Positions 35,901 to 47,063 of a stretch of DNA of 64,000 bases are shown here, one piece after another. Location: NCBI GenBank assembly GCA_015698045.1, contig BLAL01000215.1:1736001-1800000 (forward strand). Direction: 5' to 3'. The position numbers were made by a program, and so were the translations under genes. The DNA is from Rhizophagus clarus. Lineage: Eukaryota > Glomeromycota > Glomeromycetes > Glomerales > Glomeraceae. Position 1 is the stretch's first letter, and the number at the start of each line of letters is the position of its first letter. The notes under the pieces are model-generated. The model was not told the origin of the DNA, searched no databases, and was given only the letters and a program-made list of their open reading frames with translations.

Positions 35901-38624
35901 GTTTACCTCTACAATTCGGTGCTCATTCCGAAATTGGAGTATCGTATGCAAGTTACCCACCTCTCTTCGCAGGACTGTTATGCTGCTACTCGTTCCATCC
36001 GTTCGCTTGTTAAGCATAAAGCTCATTTTTCTCGTTCTCTTCCTAATCCTATACTTTATCTTTCTCATGCTTTGGGATTGATTAATTTATTTTCTCATTT
36101 AGTTCAATGTCATGTTAACAATTTGTTTTTGATGGCTAATTCTTCTACTTTTTTCATTCGACGTTTGTTTATTTATAGATTAATGTTGATTCAGTTTAGG
36201 TTTTTAATCCCCCTTTCTCCTTTAGTGGTGGACGATTGGTCTTTGTGGTCCAATATGACTGCCTTTAAGTGTGATTATATCGCTTGCACTATTGCTTCTC
36301 TGACTTCTACCCCCTTTCGCCTGCAACATGCTCAATTTTCTTCAACATTTCCGGACCTCACCCTCCCTGGCCATACTCCCTTGTATACGTGTATGAGCCC
36401 GCAAGTCTTTAAGGCTTGCCTCAAGGTCCTCCGGAAACGCCATCTTTATTACTTATCACAGCTGATCGCGCCTTCTGGCACCCATCTTGTTTCTTGGGCT
36501 GCTTATCGGGCTGCTTATATTGCTCAACTTGTGGATAAACGTAGACGTTCTCTTCCTCATAAATGGTATCTGGACGTTAAGGCCCATACAACCCTTCCTG
36601 ACTCTCACGATCAATTATTAGATCGCTATATTTCTCCTCCCTCCGCCACTTCCTCCGTTACTTTGCTTCCAGGTATTACTACCACACAAAAAAATCGGCA
36701 TTGGCTCGTTACGCTCGACGGATATGATCTTCCTCTTTTTGGCAAACAACTTAGTGTTCAGCCTAAGAAAGATACTTGTATGATCGTTCATTGGATTTCT
36801 GATTGCCTCTCTTCTCCTGGTGATGTGATCCGCCTTCGCCCATGTCCAGGCTGTGATGCGCATGTCCCGTTTCCTTCGGCTGATAAATATACCGCCGTTC
36901 CACCTCGTTGTACTCTCAGAGTCTCTTTGTTAAGATCTTTGATTCTTCCCACCGATTGCGAGCGTATTCGTCAGTCTACCACGGCAGTCGTTTCTCCTTA
37001 CTCTTGGGCGGACCTCAGTATTACGGTTATTCCTTACTTTAAACGTCTTGAAGTCTTACCCGACTTTTCTCCTACCACTTCTGTAGTTGCGTTTGACTTG
37101 CCTGGGGATTCTCCTCTAGGCGCTTCGTCTACCTTTCCATCTCCTGTTCCTCTTCCTTCAGGGTCTCATTACCGATATTATACTAATGGCTCCCTAATTA
37201 ACCTGGGTACACCTGATGTTTCGATGGGTTGGTCTTGGGTCCAGTTAATACCTGATGCTGGTTATCTCAATTCTGTTGCTACCTTTGCACATGGCACTAT
37301 TCAGAATTGGCCTTCTTCCACTAGGGCTGAAGCTGCTGCGATTTATGCTGCTTTAAGCGTCTCTCCCGATGATTCTACCATTACTATCTACACGGATTTC
37401 CAAGCTGCCATTGATGGTTTGAGTTTGTGTACCTCTTCTTCCTATTCCAACAGTCGTCTGTATTATAAAACTACCAATTTTGAGCTGTGGGCTTCTATTG
37501 AATTTTTTATCCGCTCGAAACGTCTCACTGTCTTGCCTGTCAAGGTTAAAGGCCATGATGGCAATTATTGGAATGAATTTGCAGATTCCCTTGCTAATTC
37601 CGCCCATCACTCTGACATGGCTCCTCTCTTACCTCCGGCCGACTATACTTCTTCACACAATGTCCGCCTGGTATATGATAATATTGTTTGTGAATCCAAC
37701 CCTAGGCGGCTCTTTAAGCTATACTTTCAGGCCACCCTTTTGAAATCCCTTTTATCTCTTAAACGTTTTCAATTTGTTTATTGTCTAGATAATAAGGACG
37801 ACTATATGGTAGATTGGAAACTTACTTGGTTCACTCTTAATTTTTCCTCAGCACATGACGCTTCTTTTCAGGCTTCTCATGCCGCTCGGCACTATACTTT
37901 CAAGTTCAAACTCTTTCTTGATGACTTGCCTCTCTTGGAGAAGCTCAAGATCACCCGCTCTGATTTGTATATCGATCTTCTCACCTGCCGCTCGTGCCGT
38001 GATCGCATGGAAGACTTGATGCATTTGATCCTTTGCTCCAAGCGTCGCGCTGTTACGCATCAAATCTTTCAATCATATCAAAATCATTTGTTTTCCAAGC
38101 TTCGAGAAGCTGGGAATTTAGCTGATATGGACCCTACGCCTATGCTCAAGAAACTTTCCGCTCTTTCATGTTGGACTGTCTCTTCTTCTAATTGGTCCTC
38201 TTACGCGCTTATCCGGGGATGTTTGCCCACATTATTTATCGATCTATTCGTTGAACTATCTATTCCTAGGCAATCTGCTATGAAGGTTGTAGCCGCGCTC
38301 CACAACAACTTCATCCAGAAGCTGCGAAGACGCATCTGGAATCCGCGTACTTATGACAAAAGTAAATGGGAAGACGCGATGAACATTACTCTTAAATTGA
38401 AAACTACTCCTCGGCCCTCTAATCTGCCTGCCACTTCATATGTGCCTTTCTCTTCTTTACCTCCTCCGACCCATCTCGTGACTTCACGTAACTCCGAAGT
38501 TGATTGGATAAGGAACTCGATGACTCAAGGTTTGCCATGGTTTAAACACTTTTCGGGTTTTATGGGTCGTCTAACGGTGCTACTTAATAACAGCTTTTGC
38601 AGGATGGGATGTCGATTTTTATAG
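32988..38624 (+). CDS. LINE ORF2: endonuclease, reverse transcriptase, RNase H, zinc motif
   Basis: An uninterrupted 1878-residue polyprotein. The APE-like endonuclease (about 44-290) has SLNINGL (48-54), GDFN (194-197), RIDYVW (254-259) and SDHNPV (282-287). The usual catalytic Glu position reads VVDTH (Asp). The reverse transcriptase (about 600-900) has MVFPIPKP, LKNTRPITLL, ISKAFDSV, GIDQGEVISPLLW and the catalytic FMDD (849-852). RNase H (about 1395-1540) has YYTNGS, RAEAAAIYAAL, IYTDFQAAI and GHDGNYWNEFADSLA; Asn1400 stands where Asp is expected. The C-terminal zinc-like motif is CRSCRDRMEDLMHLILC (about 1666-1682). It performs target-primed reverse transcription. Start chosen at MTDNNFDYDS because copy 2 begins identically. 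The RT and endonuclease look complete; RNase H may be impaired. Confidence 0.95.
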   Translation: MTDNNFDYDSFVRDPPNPSNIDSLSLQDSLFSATSPTSLPRNSFNISSLNINGLKMFSHNKIELLNNFFSLKQISFGGVVDTHLHPKQMHFLSKRLSNYTVFSSVLDSSQHVRSSGGVSLFIENSLASHVHTYSSLSSRLLSVDLYFKGHVKLRIFVVYIPPTSDQSLRDETIDLLISALSEAKRLGFHHAICGDFNLHFDQFYPLYFNQPQIVTKRIHRLFNFLLSNGYVDFTPVNFSPASLGTFHRADVISRIDYVWSCPLLKRFLLTSVIFDARDVNFSDHNPVITYYDYSFLCLSMKPARARQLKRQVRRVFSFDTVTPSQWDDFSVHIDNLCSISPTIFASWHINRMCEYLHVNIIAGANAILPARTVGNDHTPKLPKDLETLIQHYRFLNRVLHSVKLLRKYPHTFSSSHDRKWSGYLIRLNSIFKLYNSTFSTVPVLPSSLISCQTDNFNNLFHILSHASKLLRGLHLLKEKEFQDSSIKAHLDSRDQNFDTDISSFINSALSRSRHRIVLDRVFIDHPTTPQLLTDPKAVSEAAINHFQHAVPIKSTPPSHISALPDRWRSEYSPMVTVSPDIYSSLLSSPSLEEWLSTVSSMPNGKAPGPSMITYKMLKHLGPTANSLLLILVRKCFASADIPDLWRQAMVFPIPKPHDWRCQLKNTRPITLLEVIRKSFVKLFYNRLSAILAAHNVLKGGNFAGLPGGTCRDPIITLESIIHDANHNNSPLWILSQDISKAFDSVNLIMLKFALECIRLPASAITLILSLFMNRSNRVFTAYGETPSYRVRIGIDQGEVISPLLWVIYIDPLLTVLQTEMLDPYILQPLSLSSNMMGSVSDIPINNLVFMDDSTLISSSKAGMVHMLSITEEFYALNNTSANHQKYVLISNSLPLTTTSTILPVEFRLSLSSLNDVSSISVTPLSITSSFRFLGVWFNIKGSRDFVKKQIAGECNSFAATLRPAKLSAKQVVYLYNSVLIPKLEYRMQVTHLSSQDCYAATRSIRSLVKHKAHFSRSLPNPILYLSHALGLINLFSHLVQCHVNNLFLMANSSTFFIRRLFIYRLMLIQFRFLIPLSPLVVDDWSLWSNMTAFKCDYIACTIASLTSTPFRLQHAQFSSTFPDLTLPGHTPLYTCMSPQVFKACLKVLRKRHLYYLSQLIAPSGTHLVSWAAYRAAYIAQLVDKRRRSLPHKWYLDVKAHTTLPDSHDQLLDRYISPPSATSSVTLLPGITTTQKNRHWLVTLDGYDLPLFGKQLSVQPKKDTCMIVHWISDCLSSPGDVIRLRPCPGCDAHVPFPSADKYTAVPPRCTLRVSLLRSLILPTDCERIRQSTTAVVSPYSWADLSITVIPYFKRLEVLPDFSPTTSVVAFDLPGDSPLGASSTFPSPVPLPSGSHYRYYTNGSLINLGTPDVSMGWSWVQLIPDAGYLNSVATFAHGTIQNWPSSTRAEAAAIYAALSVSPDDSTITIYTDFQAAIDGLSLCTSSSYSNSRLYYKTTNFELWASIEFFIRSKRLTVLPVKVKGHDGNYWNEFADSLANSAHHSDMAPLLPPADYTSSHNVRLVYDNIVCESNPRRLFKLYFQATLLKSLLSLKRFQFVYCLDNKDDYMVDWKLTWFTLNFSSAHDASFQASHAARHYTFKFKLFLDDLPLLEKLKITRSDLYIDLLTCRSCRDRMEDLMHLILCSKRRAVTHQIFQSYQNHLFSKLREAGNLADMDPTPMLKKLSALSCWTVSSSNWSSYALIRGCLPTLFIDLFVELSIPRQSAMKVVAALHNNFIQKLRRRIWNPRTYDKSKWEDAMNITLKLKTTPRPSNLPATSYVPFSSLPPPTHLVTSRNSEVDWIRNSMTQGLPWFKHFSGFMGRLTVLLNNSFCRMGCRFL

Positions 38625-38881
38625 TGGGCGTGTTATCCGTTATTATGTTAGCATAGTTGCTTCTACTTTGGTTGGAATATATCAAGGGGGAAGATCTAGG
38701 AAAATTTAGTGTAATGCGATTTATTCTTTTTAGGATAGGTTTATTACTATATTTTTACTTAGGAGACTATATAGCTTTGTTTTTAGTTAGTTTTATTTTA
38801 TGTTGTTTCTTTTTATTTTTTGTAAATTGTATCATTTTAATAATAATTAATAAAGATAAGGGCTACTATGCCGCGTTTGCC

Positions 38882-38896
38882 TTGAATTTAAATTCT
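38882..38896. repeat. LINE target-site copy 2 (shared junction)
   Basis: TTGAATTTAAATTCT is the only sequence between the 3' end of LINE copy 1 and the 5' end of copy 2. Confidence 0.9.
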
Positions 38897-38972
38897 GATC
38901 ACTCTGTCCATTTTTTTAGCTAACACTTTTTTCAAAAAACTTCTAGTTTTTCCTACCCAAAAGTCCTCGAAT

Positions 38973-41103
38973 ATGCCTAATAACGTTGCTAGACGAGGCC
39001 GCGGCTCCTTTAATCCTAATAGCAGGAAGGCCAGCCGTCACGAACGAAAGAAAGATAATAATAACTCTGATAACTCTGGTTCTGACAGTGAAAACACCGT
39101 CCAGCAAAAACGTACTCGAACTACCTCTGACAACACTATGGATGAAGACTAAGTTGCCGGCCCAGCGGCTGACGTTGAAGTAGAAGGTCCCTCTTCTCCT
39201 CCTAAAGAAAATAATACTGCTTCGACTTCTCTCTCCTCCCACCCGCATATGGCTGCGGCTCTTTCTGCGCCTAACGATAACGCGTCTGATGGACTCAACG
39301 CGTCCATGCATGCTAGAACAACGACTCCTGCATCCCCCCTTAACGCGTCACCTGATGAGGCTACTGAAATTGATCCCCCGGCTAATCAATTCCTTGTTCA
39401 ATCTCCAACCTTCTCCATCGACAGAAATGATTTTCAAGCTGCGGCTGCCCCCAACTCAGCCCCTGAAACCTTAAAGAACTTCACTACCAATAAGGCATTG
39501 ATTGATGCCGTCAACAATACCTTTTTAGAAATGTACGAATCGTACACTGGTAAAGCTAGAATGACTGGTTCTGGTGATGCCAAACGTCTCGTTATTCATT
39601 TCCAATCCAAGGAGGCCCATGATGCCTGCGTTGGTGCTGCTCACCAACAGTTCCCAGATTTTGTATTTCATGCCCACGATCCTAAGCAGCTCCGGAGTGA
39701 TGAGGACCTCCGAGCCATCCAAGTTACTGATATTCCTTTCTTCTTAACTAAAGACAATATCATGTCTTATTTCAAGAAATTCGGTAACATTCAATCCTGT
39801 CGAGTTTACTCCAGGAAAAATGCCAAAGTACAACAAGCCAGAATTGTCTATGATTCTGCCCTTTCTATCACTCGCTTTGACACCCAATGGGCCGTTTATT
39901 GCTTCTCCACCTGTCTCCAGGTGACTCCGTGTCATTACATTACACAGTTGATCAGAAATCTTCCCGCCGAGCTTTTATTGCTACGCTCACGCAATTACCT
40001 CCTAACACCAAGGATATCGACCTGGCTCCCCTCACAAGAGATCTTGGTGCTAAGGCTGTCAACGTTCCTCTTTCCCTGAATTCCTATAAACCCAAACGTT
40101 GGGCTTATGTCACGTTCAATTCTCAAGAAACCATGGATGCCGCTATGGAACAAATCATTGGTTTCCGAAGCCATACATTACAATGGAACCTCCCTGACAA
40201 TACCAATAAACTTTGCCACAGATGTGGTAAATTAGGCTGTGCCCCCTCTCAGTGCCCAAGCCGCCAAGATCGAGGTCGTTCTAGGGGAAGAAACCCGGTG
40301 GCTGCACTTAAAGAACGATTCAATATCAACCAACCTACCAGAACTAAAGAGCGTTCACGCTCAGGTTCTCATTCGTGCTCGCGATCAAAAGGTCCTGGTA
40401 ACTCTCAATCCTCCCAACCACAAAAACCCTTGGCTAACACCCGACTTAATAACAATCCTCGCCGAGATCGCTCTAAATCCACTGATAAACGTGACCGTTC
40501 AGTATCCTTTTCTACGGTCGTACGTTCTCCCCCTCCTCTCTCAACACCCAATCAAGCTACTACTATGTCTCCTCACGAGGCTGCTAATATTTTATCCTTG
40601 TTGAAATCTCTCCAACAAGACATGGCTGACGTTCGGGATCGTATCACAGCCTTAGAACTCAACGATAGATGCATGAGTCGTATTGAGCAACACCTTGGTT
40701 TGCTACCCCCGCCTGACATCCCAACCGCTAATCAGACTTCTGAGATGCTCATAGACGCACCGGCTATACCTGCTCCTACTGTTAAGCAGGTCTCTCCTCG
40801 CCCCGCTATTTCGCCTGTACAAAAAATCCTCAACCCCCTATCTCCTGGTTTCATTCCTTCACGACCAGTTAGAGCTCCCATCTCCGCTCCAGTTGATATC
40901 CCTGATATCTCCTCATTGTCTTCTACTTCTCATATGGCTCCCCCTCCACCCAAACTCACGACGAAATTCAAGCCATCAATGCGAAGCACTCAGCTATTGA
41001 AAACAAATTGGATATGCTTGCCAACTCTATTAGCGGCTTTATTGGATCCATTGCTTCCTCTTCATATTCTTCGGACTCAGCTGATAAAGCTGGTTCTAAT
41101 TAA
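38973..41103 (+). pseudogene. LINE copy 2 ORF1, multiply broken
   Basis: Same domain order as copy 1's ORF1. Lesions against copy 1: an in-frame TAA at 39150-39152; about 5 inserted nt near 39935, which move the frame inside the RRM-like region; and a further slip near 40945, before the C-terminal coiled-coil-like part. The RS-rich junction that is shifted in copy 1 is in frame here (RTKERSRSGSHSCSRSKG). The Cys knuckle CHRCGKLGCAPSQC is conserved with Cys in the third position. Confidence 0.85.
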
Positions 41104-41152
41104 TTGTTCTCCTTCTCATACCTTCCTCGTCTGATTTTATCATAGTGCTATA

Positions 41153-44100
41153 ATGACGGACAATAATTTTGATTACGATTCTTTTGTACGCAACCCCCCC
41201 AACCCCATAGACATTGATGACCTTACCTTGCAAGATTCTTTATTTTCTTCTATTTCTCCTTCGCTCTCCCCTTGTAACTCCTTTAATATTTCTTCTCTCA
41301 ACATTAACGGTCTTAAGATGTTTTCACAGAATAAGATCGAGTTATTAAATGATTTCTTTTCCCTCAAACACATCTCTTTTGGTGGTGTCGTTGACACTCA
41401 CATACATCCTAAACAATTGCATTTTTTGTCTAAAAGACTTTCTAATTATACTGTTTTTTCCTCTGTTTTGGATACCTCCCAACATGTTCGTTCTTCCGGG
41501 GGTGTTTCCCTTTTTATTGAAAATTCTTTGGCTTCTCATGTTCACAATTATACTTCACTTTCATCACGCTTGCTTTCTGTTGACCTATACTTTAAAGGAA
41601 ACATTAAGTTTCGTATATTTGTTGTTTATATCCCTCCTTCTTCTGATCAATCCTTGCGCGATGAAACTATCGACCTCCTTATTTCTGCCCTGTCGGATGC
41701 TAAACGATTAGGTTTTCACCACGCAGTTTGTGGAGATTTTAATATGCACCTTGATCAATTCTACCCTATATTTTTCAATCAACCTCAAATCGCCTCCAAA
41801 CGTATCCATCGTCTTTTTAATTTTCTTTTATCAAATGGATATGTTGATTTTACCCCTGTTAATTTTTCTTCTACGTCTTTGGGCACCTTTCATCGTGCGG
41901 ATATTATTTCCCGCATTGATTATGTCTGGTCTTGTCCCCTTCTTAAACATTTTTTACTCACCTCTGTCATTTTTGACGTGCGTGATCTTAGCCTTTCTGA
42001 TCATAATCCTGTTATTACTTATTATGATTCTTCCTTTTTATCTTCTTCTCTCAAACCAGCACGTGCTCGGCAGCTTCAACGACGTTCTCGTCGTATATTT
42101 TCCTTTGACTCGGTTACCCCTTCGCAATGGGAGGGCTTTTCTGCTCATGTTGACAATCTGTGCAATATTTCTCCCGTTGTATTTGCTTCTTGGCACGTCA
42201 ATCGTATGTGTGAATATTTACACACTAACATTATTGCTAGTGCTAATGCTATCCTACCCGCACGAACTGTTGGTAATGACCATACCCCAAAAATCCCTAA
42301 AGATTTAGAAACCCTGATACAACATTATCGCTTCCTTAATCGTGTTCTTCACTCTGTTAGATTATTACATAAATACCCACATACCTTTTCTTCTTCCCAT
42401 GACCGTAAATGGTCTGGCTATTTGATCAGATTAAATAATATATTTAATTTGTATAAATCCATTTTTTCTTCCGTCCCTGTTTTACCTTCAACTTTACTTT
42501 CTTGTCGGACGGATAATTTTAATTCTCTATACAGTACTCTTTCACGTGCCTCTTCTTTGTTAAGAGGCTTACATCTTTTGAAAGAAAAAGAATTTCAGGA
42601 CTCTTCTATTAAGGCTCATTTGGCGTCTCGCGACCTGAATTTTGATACTGACATTTCTTCGTTTATAAGTTCAGCGCTTTCTCACTCACGTCGTCGCATC
42701 ATTTTGGATCGCGTCTTTATTGATCATCCTACCACTCCTCAATTGTTGACGGATCCAAAGGACATTTCTGATGCTGTTGTTCAACATTTTCAAAATGCTG
42801 TTCCTATCAAATCCTCCTCACCTTCGCATATATCAGCCCTGCCTGATCGATGGCGCTCTGCGTATATACCCATGGACTCTGTTTCTCCTGATATTTATAG
42901 TTCCCTATTGTCTCCCCCTTCCTTAGAGGAATGGCTCTCTACAGTTTCTTCTATGCCCAATGGCAAAGCTCCCGGCCCTTCCATGATTACCTATGAAATG
43001 CTCAAACATTTGGGACCTACCGCCAACTCTCAACTTTTGATACGGATCTGTAAATGTTTTGCTACTGCTGACATTCCTGATCTCTGGCGGCAAGCTATGG
43101 TTTTCCCCATTCCCAAGCCGCATGAATGGCGATGCCAATTAAAAAACACCCGTCCCATTACACTTTTGGAAGTTATCTGAAAATCCTTTGTCAAGCTTTT
43201 TTACAACCGATTGTCTACCGTTCTAGCTACCCACAATGTTCTTAAAGGTGGCAATTTTGCGGGGCTACCAGGAGGTACCTGCCGTGACCCAATCATCATC
43301 CTTGAGTCCATCATTCATGATGCCAATCACACCAATTCTCCTCTTGGGATTTTATCGCAAGACATCTCTAAAGCCTTTGACTCTGTCAATTTGACTATGC
43401 TGAAATTCGCTCTGGAACGCATTCGTCTACCTGCGACTGCTATCTCGCTTATTTTATCTCTTTTTATGAACCGTTCAAATCGGGTGTTTACTGCCCACGG
43501 TGAGACTTCTTCCTACCGGGTTCGCATCGGTATAGACCAAGGCGAAGTGATTTCCCCGCTCTTATGGGTCATTTACATCGATCCTCTTTTGACTGTTTTG
43601 AAATCTGAGATGTTGGATCCTTATGTATTACGATCCCCAGCATTATCTTCCGCTGATACGGTCTCTATTCCTGACATTTCTATCAACAATCTGGTCTTTA
43701 TGGATGATTCCACTCTCATTTCTTCATCGAAGGCTGGACTGGAACATATGTTATCAATTACAGAAGAATTCTATTCGTTGAACAATACTTCTGCCAACCA
43801 TCAGAAATATGTCTTGATATCAAATTCATTGCCTTTAACCACCACATCCACTATTCTCCCTGTGGACTTTCACTTATCCTTATCGTCTTTGAACGATATT
43901 TCTTCCATCTCCGTTACTCCTCTTTCTATTACTTCTTCTTTTCGTTTTTTAGGGGTATGGTTTAATATCAAAGGCTCTCGCGATTTTGTTAAAAAACAAA
44001 TCGCCAGTGAATGTAATTCCTTCGCCGCCACTCTTCGCCCAGCCAAGCTCTCTGCTAAACAAGTGATTTACCTATATAACTCGGTGCTCATTCCTAAACT

Positions 44101-46792
44101 CGAGTACCGCATGCAAGTTACCCACCTTTCAGCATCAGATTGTTATGCTGCTACACGATCCGTACGCTCTCTCATCAAGCATAAGGCTAACTTTTCCCGT
44201 TCTCTTCCCAATCCTATACTTTACCTTTCCCAAGCTTTGGGCTTGATTGATCTTTCTTCTCATCTGACATTATGTCATGTTAATAATTTATTTTTAATGG
44301 CTAATTCTTCTACACCTTTTATTCAGCGTTTATTTATTTATAGATTAATGTTGATACAATTTAGGTTTTTGATCCCTATTTCTCCTTTGTTGGTGGTTGA
44401 TTGGTCCTTATGGTCCAATATGAATATTTTTAAATGTGACTATATCGCGTGCACTATTGCCTCCATGGTTTCTACCCCCTTCCGCTTGCAACACGCTCAG
44501 TTCTCTTCTATGTTACCGGACCTTACTCTTCCTGGTCATACTCCTTTATATTCGTGTATGAGCCCGCAGGTTTTTAAAGCTTGCCTCAAGGTCCTCCGGA
44601 AACGTCACCTCTTTTACTTATCACAATTAATTACGCCCTCTGGCTCTCATCTCATTTCCTGGACAGCTTATCGCACTGCTTATATTGCCCAACTTGAGGA
44701 TAAGCGTGGCCGTTCCCTCCCTCATAAATGGTACTTGGACATCAAGGCCCATACGACCCTTCCCGGCTCTCATGATCAGTTGTCTGATCAGTATGTACGC
44801 CCTCCTTCTGTCACTTCTTCTTCTATTGTTTTACTTCCCGGTGCCACTACAACGCAAAAGAATCATCATTGGCTCGTCACGCTTGATGGCAACGGTGCTC
44901 CTCTCTTCGGCAAACAGCTTAGCGTCCAACCCAAGAAAGATACCTGTGTGATTGTCCATTGGATATCTGACTGTCTCTCTTCTCCGGGTGATGTTGTCCG
45001 CCTTCGTCCCTGTTCAGGCTGTGACGCACATGTTCCGTTTCCCTCGGCTTGTAAATATTCTGCCATTCCGCCTCGCTGCACCTTCAAGATTTCTTTGTTG
45101 CGATCCATGATTTTGCCTACAAATTGTGAACGCATTCGTCAATCTACTTTGGAAGTCATTTCTCCTCATACTTGGGCTGATCTTAGTATCACTGTTATTC
45201 CTTATTATCGGCGTCTTGATCTTTTGCCAGATTTTTCCTCTTCTTCTTCTATTATTGCGGATGATCTTATCGTGTCTCCCTTTATAGATAATCAATCTTC
45301 ATTTTCTTCATCCGTTCCCCTCCTGTCAGGGTCTCATTATCGTTATTATACCGATAGTTCTTTGATTAACCTCGGAACACCTGAAGTCTCGATGGGTTGA
45401 TCTTGGGTCCAAATAATTCCTGACGCTGGATATCTTAACTCTGTTGCCACATATGCGCACGGTACTATACGGAACTGGCCTTTCTCTACCAGAGCTGAAG
45501 CTGCTGCAATTTACGCTGCTTTGAGCATCACTCCGGCTGATTCTACTGTTACTATTTACACGGACTCCCAAGCTGCCATTGATGGTTTGCGACTATGTGC
45601 ATCCTCTTCCTACTCTAATAGTCGCCTGTTTTACAAAACTACTAACTTCGAGCTGTGGGCTTCTATTGAGCGACTTGCTCATACCAAAAGTCTCGCGGTC
45701 TTTCCCGTGAAAGTCAAAGGTCATGATGGCAATTACTGGAACGAATTTGCTGATTCTCTTGCGAATTCCGCTCATCACTCTGATACGGCTCCTCTTTTGC
45801 CCGTGGTCGCTTACACTTCCTCGCATCCTGTCCGCCTGGTGTATGACAATGTGGTTTGTGAATCTAATCCCAGGCGGCTCTTCAAGCTCCACTTCCAGGC
45901 CACCTTTTTGAAGGACCTTTTATCTCTCAAACGTTTTCAATTTGTATATTGCCTGTTTGACAGCGACGACTATGTAGTGGACTGAGAACTTACCTGGTTT
46001 ACTCTTAATTTTTTCCCGGCTCATGATGCTTCTTTCCAGGCTTTTCACGCCACACGATATTACACCTTCAAGTTTAAACTCTTCCTCGACGACTTGCCTC
46101 TCCTGGAAAAGTTAAAAGTTACCCATTCTGATCTTTATATTGATCTTCTTACATGCCGTTCGTGTCGTGATCGTATGGAGGACTTGATGCACTTGATCCT
46201 CTGCTCCAAACGCCAATCTGTCATGCATCAGATATTGCAATCTTATCAAAATCACTTATTCTCTAAGCTTCGTGAAGCTGGTGAAATGGCTAATCAAGAT
46301 CCTACACCTTTGCTCAGGAAACTCTCTTCTCTTTCTTGTTGGACCATTTCTTCCTCTAACTGGTCCTCTTACGCGCTCATCCGGGGCTGTTTACCTGCCA
46401 TGTTTATTGACTTATTTGTCGATTTATCCATTCCCAGGCCGTCTGCTATGAAAGTCGTAGCTGCGATACATAATAACTTCATTCGAAAACTTAGGACACG
46501 CATCTGGAATCCGCGTACTTATGATAAGAGTAAATGGGAAGACGCGATGAACATTACCCTTAAATTGAAAACTACTCCTCGGCCATCCAATTTGCCTGCC
46601 ACGTCGTATGTGCCTTTCTCCTCGTTACCTCCTCCGACCCATCTCGTGACTTCACGTGACTCCGAAGTTGATTGGTTTAAGGACTCGATGACTCAAGGTT
46701 TGCCATGGTTTAAACATTTGTCGGGTTTTATGGGTCGTCTAACGGTGCTACTTAATAACAGCTTTTGCAGGATGGGATGTCAATTTTTATAG
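41153..46792 (+). pseudogene. LINE copy 2 ORF2, three in-frame TGA stops
   Basis: A single unshifted frame of 1880 codons, collinear with copy 1's ORF2. Only three stops interrupt it: TGA at 43178-43180 (copy 1 has CGG), 45398-45400 (copy 1 TGG) and 45983-45985 (copy 1 TGG). All are explained by C-to-T or G-to-A changes. Endonuclease, RT (FMDD near 43699), RNase H (YYTDSS, IYTDSQAAI) and CRSC...HLILC motifs are recognisable. In the first RNase H motif this copy keeps Asp but has Ser where Gly is expected. The second motif is TDSQ here against TDFQ in copy 1. Confidence 0.93.
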
Positions 46793-47048
46793 TGGGCGTG
46801 TTATCCGTTATTTTGTTAGCATAGTTGCTTCTACTTTGGTTGGAATATATCAAGGGGGAAGATCTAGGGAAATTTAGTGTAATGCGATTATTCTTTTTAG
46901 TTTAGTTTTATTACTTTATTTTTACTTAGGAGACTATATAGTTTTGTTTTTAGTTAGTTTTATTTTCTTCTGTTTCTTTTTATTTTATGTAAATTGTATC
47001 GAGTTAATAATGATTAATAAAGATAAGGGCTACTATGCTGCGTTTGCC

Positions 47049-47063
47049 TTGAATTTAAATTCT
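47049..47063. repeat. LINE target-site copy 3 (right of LINE copy 2)
   Basis: TTGAATTTAAATTCT, third identical copy. It is followed by the remaining intron-1 sequence and exon 1 of the host gene. Confidence 0.9.

Larger units (their letters stand above)
30711..38881 (+). mobile_element. LINE copy 1, EN-RT-RNaseH type, full length
   Basis: An 8.17-kb non-LTR retrotransposon inserted antisense to the host gene. It has a 5' leader of about 100 bp, ORF1 (30813-32938, one frameshift), a 49-bp gap, an intact ORF2 (32988-38624) and a 257-bp 3' UTR with AATAAA-like sequence. It ends ...GCGTTTGCC directly at the target copy, with no poly(A) tail. Flanked by identical 15-bp sequences (30696-30710 and 38882-38896). 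An APE-type endonuclease plus RNase H after the RT places it near the fungal Tad/I group. Clade assignment is inference. Confidence 0.9.
38897..47048 (+). mobile_element. LINE copy 2, head-to-tail with copy 1
   Basis: An 8.15-kb element collinear with copy 1 from GATCACTCTGTCC onward. It lacks the first 25 bp of copy 1 (slight 5' truncation). It ends with the same tailless 3' terminus GCGTTTGCC. Flanked by the same 15-bp target (38882-38896 and 47049-47063). The two copies differ by frequent, mostly silent substitutions along their length, so they are separate insertions, not a fresh duplication. Confidence 0.9.

Noticed and set aside
30755-46100. Many open frames on the opposite strand or other frames of the LINE ORFs
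   Set aside because: They overlap strongly supported ORF1/ORF2 frames and show no domain; they are shadows of the coding frame.
41153-46792. UGA might be read as an amino acid in LINE copy 2 ORF2
   Set aside because: Copy 1 has TGG or CGG at all three positions and itself terminates with a normal stop; nothing else in the window suggests a changed code.
30711-47048. Unequal crossing-over as the origin of the tandem LINEs
   Set aside because: The copies differ throughout and the junction is exactly one target-site copy, which fits separate insertions better. It cannot be fully excluded without other genomic copies.
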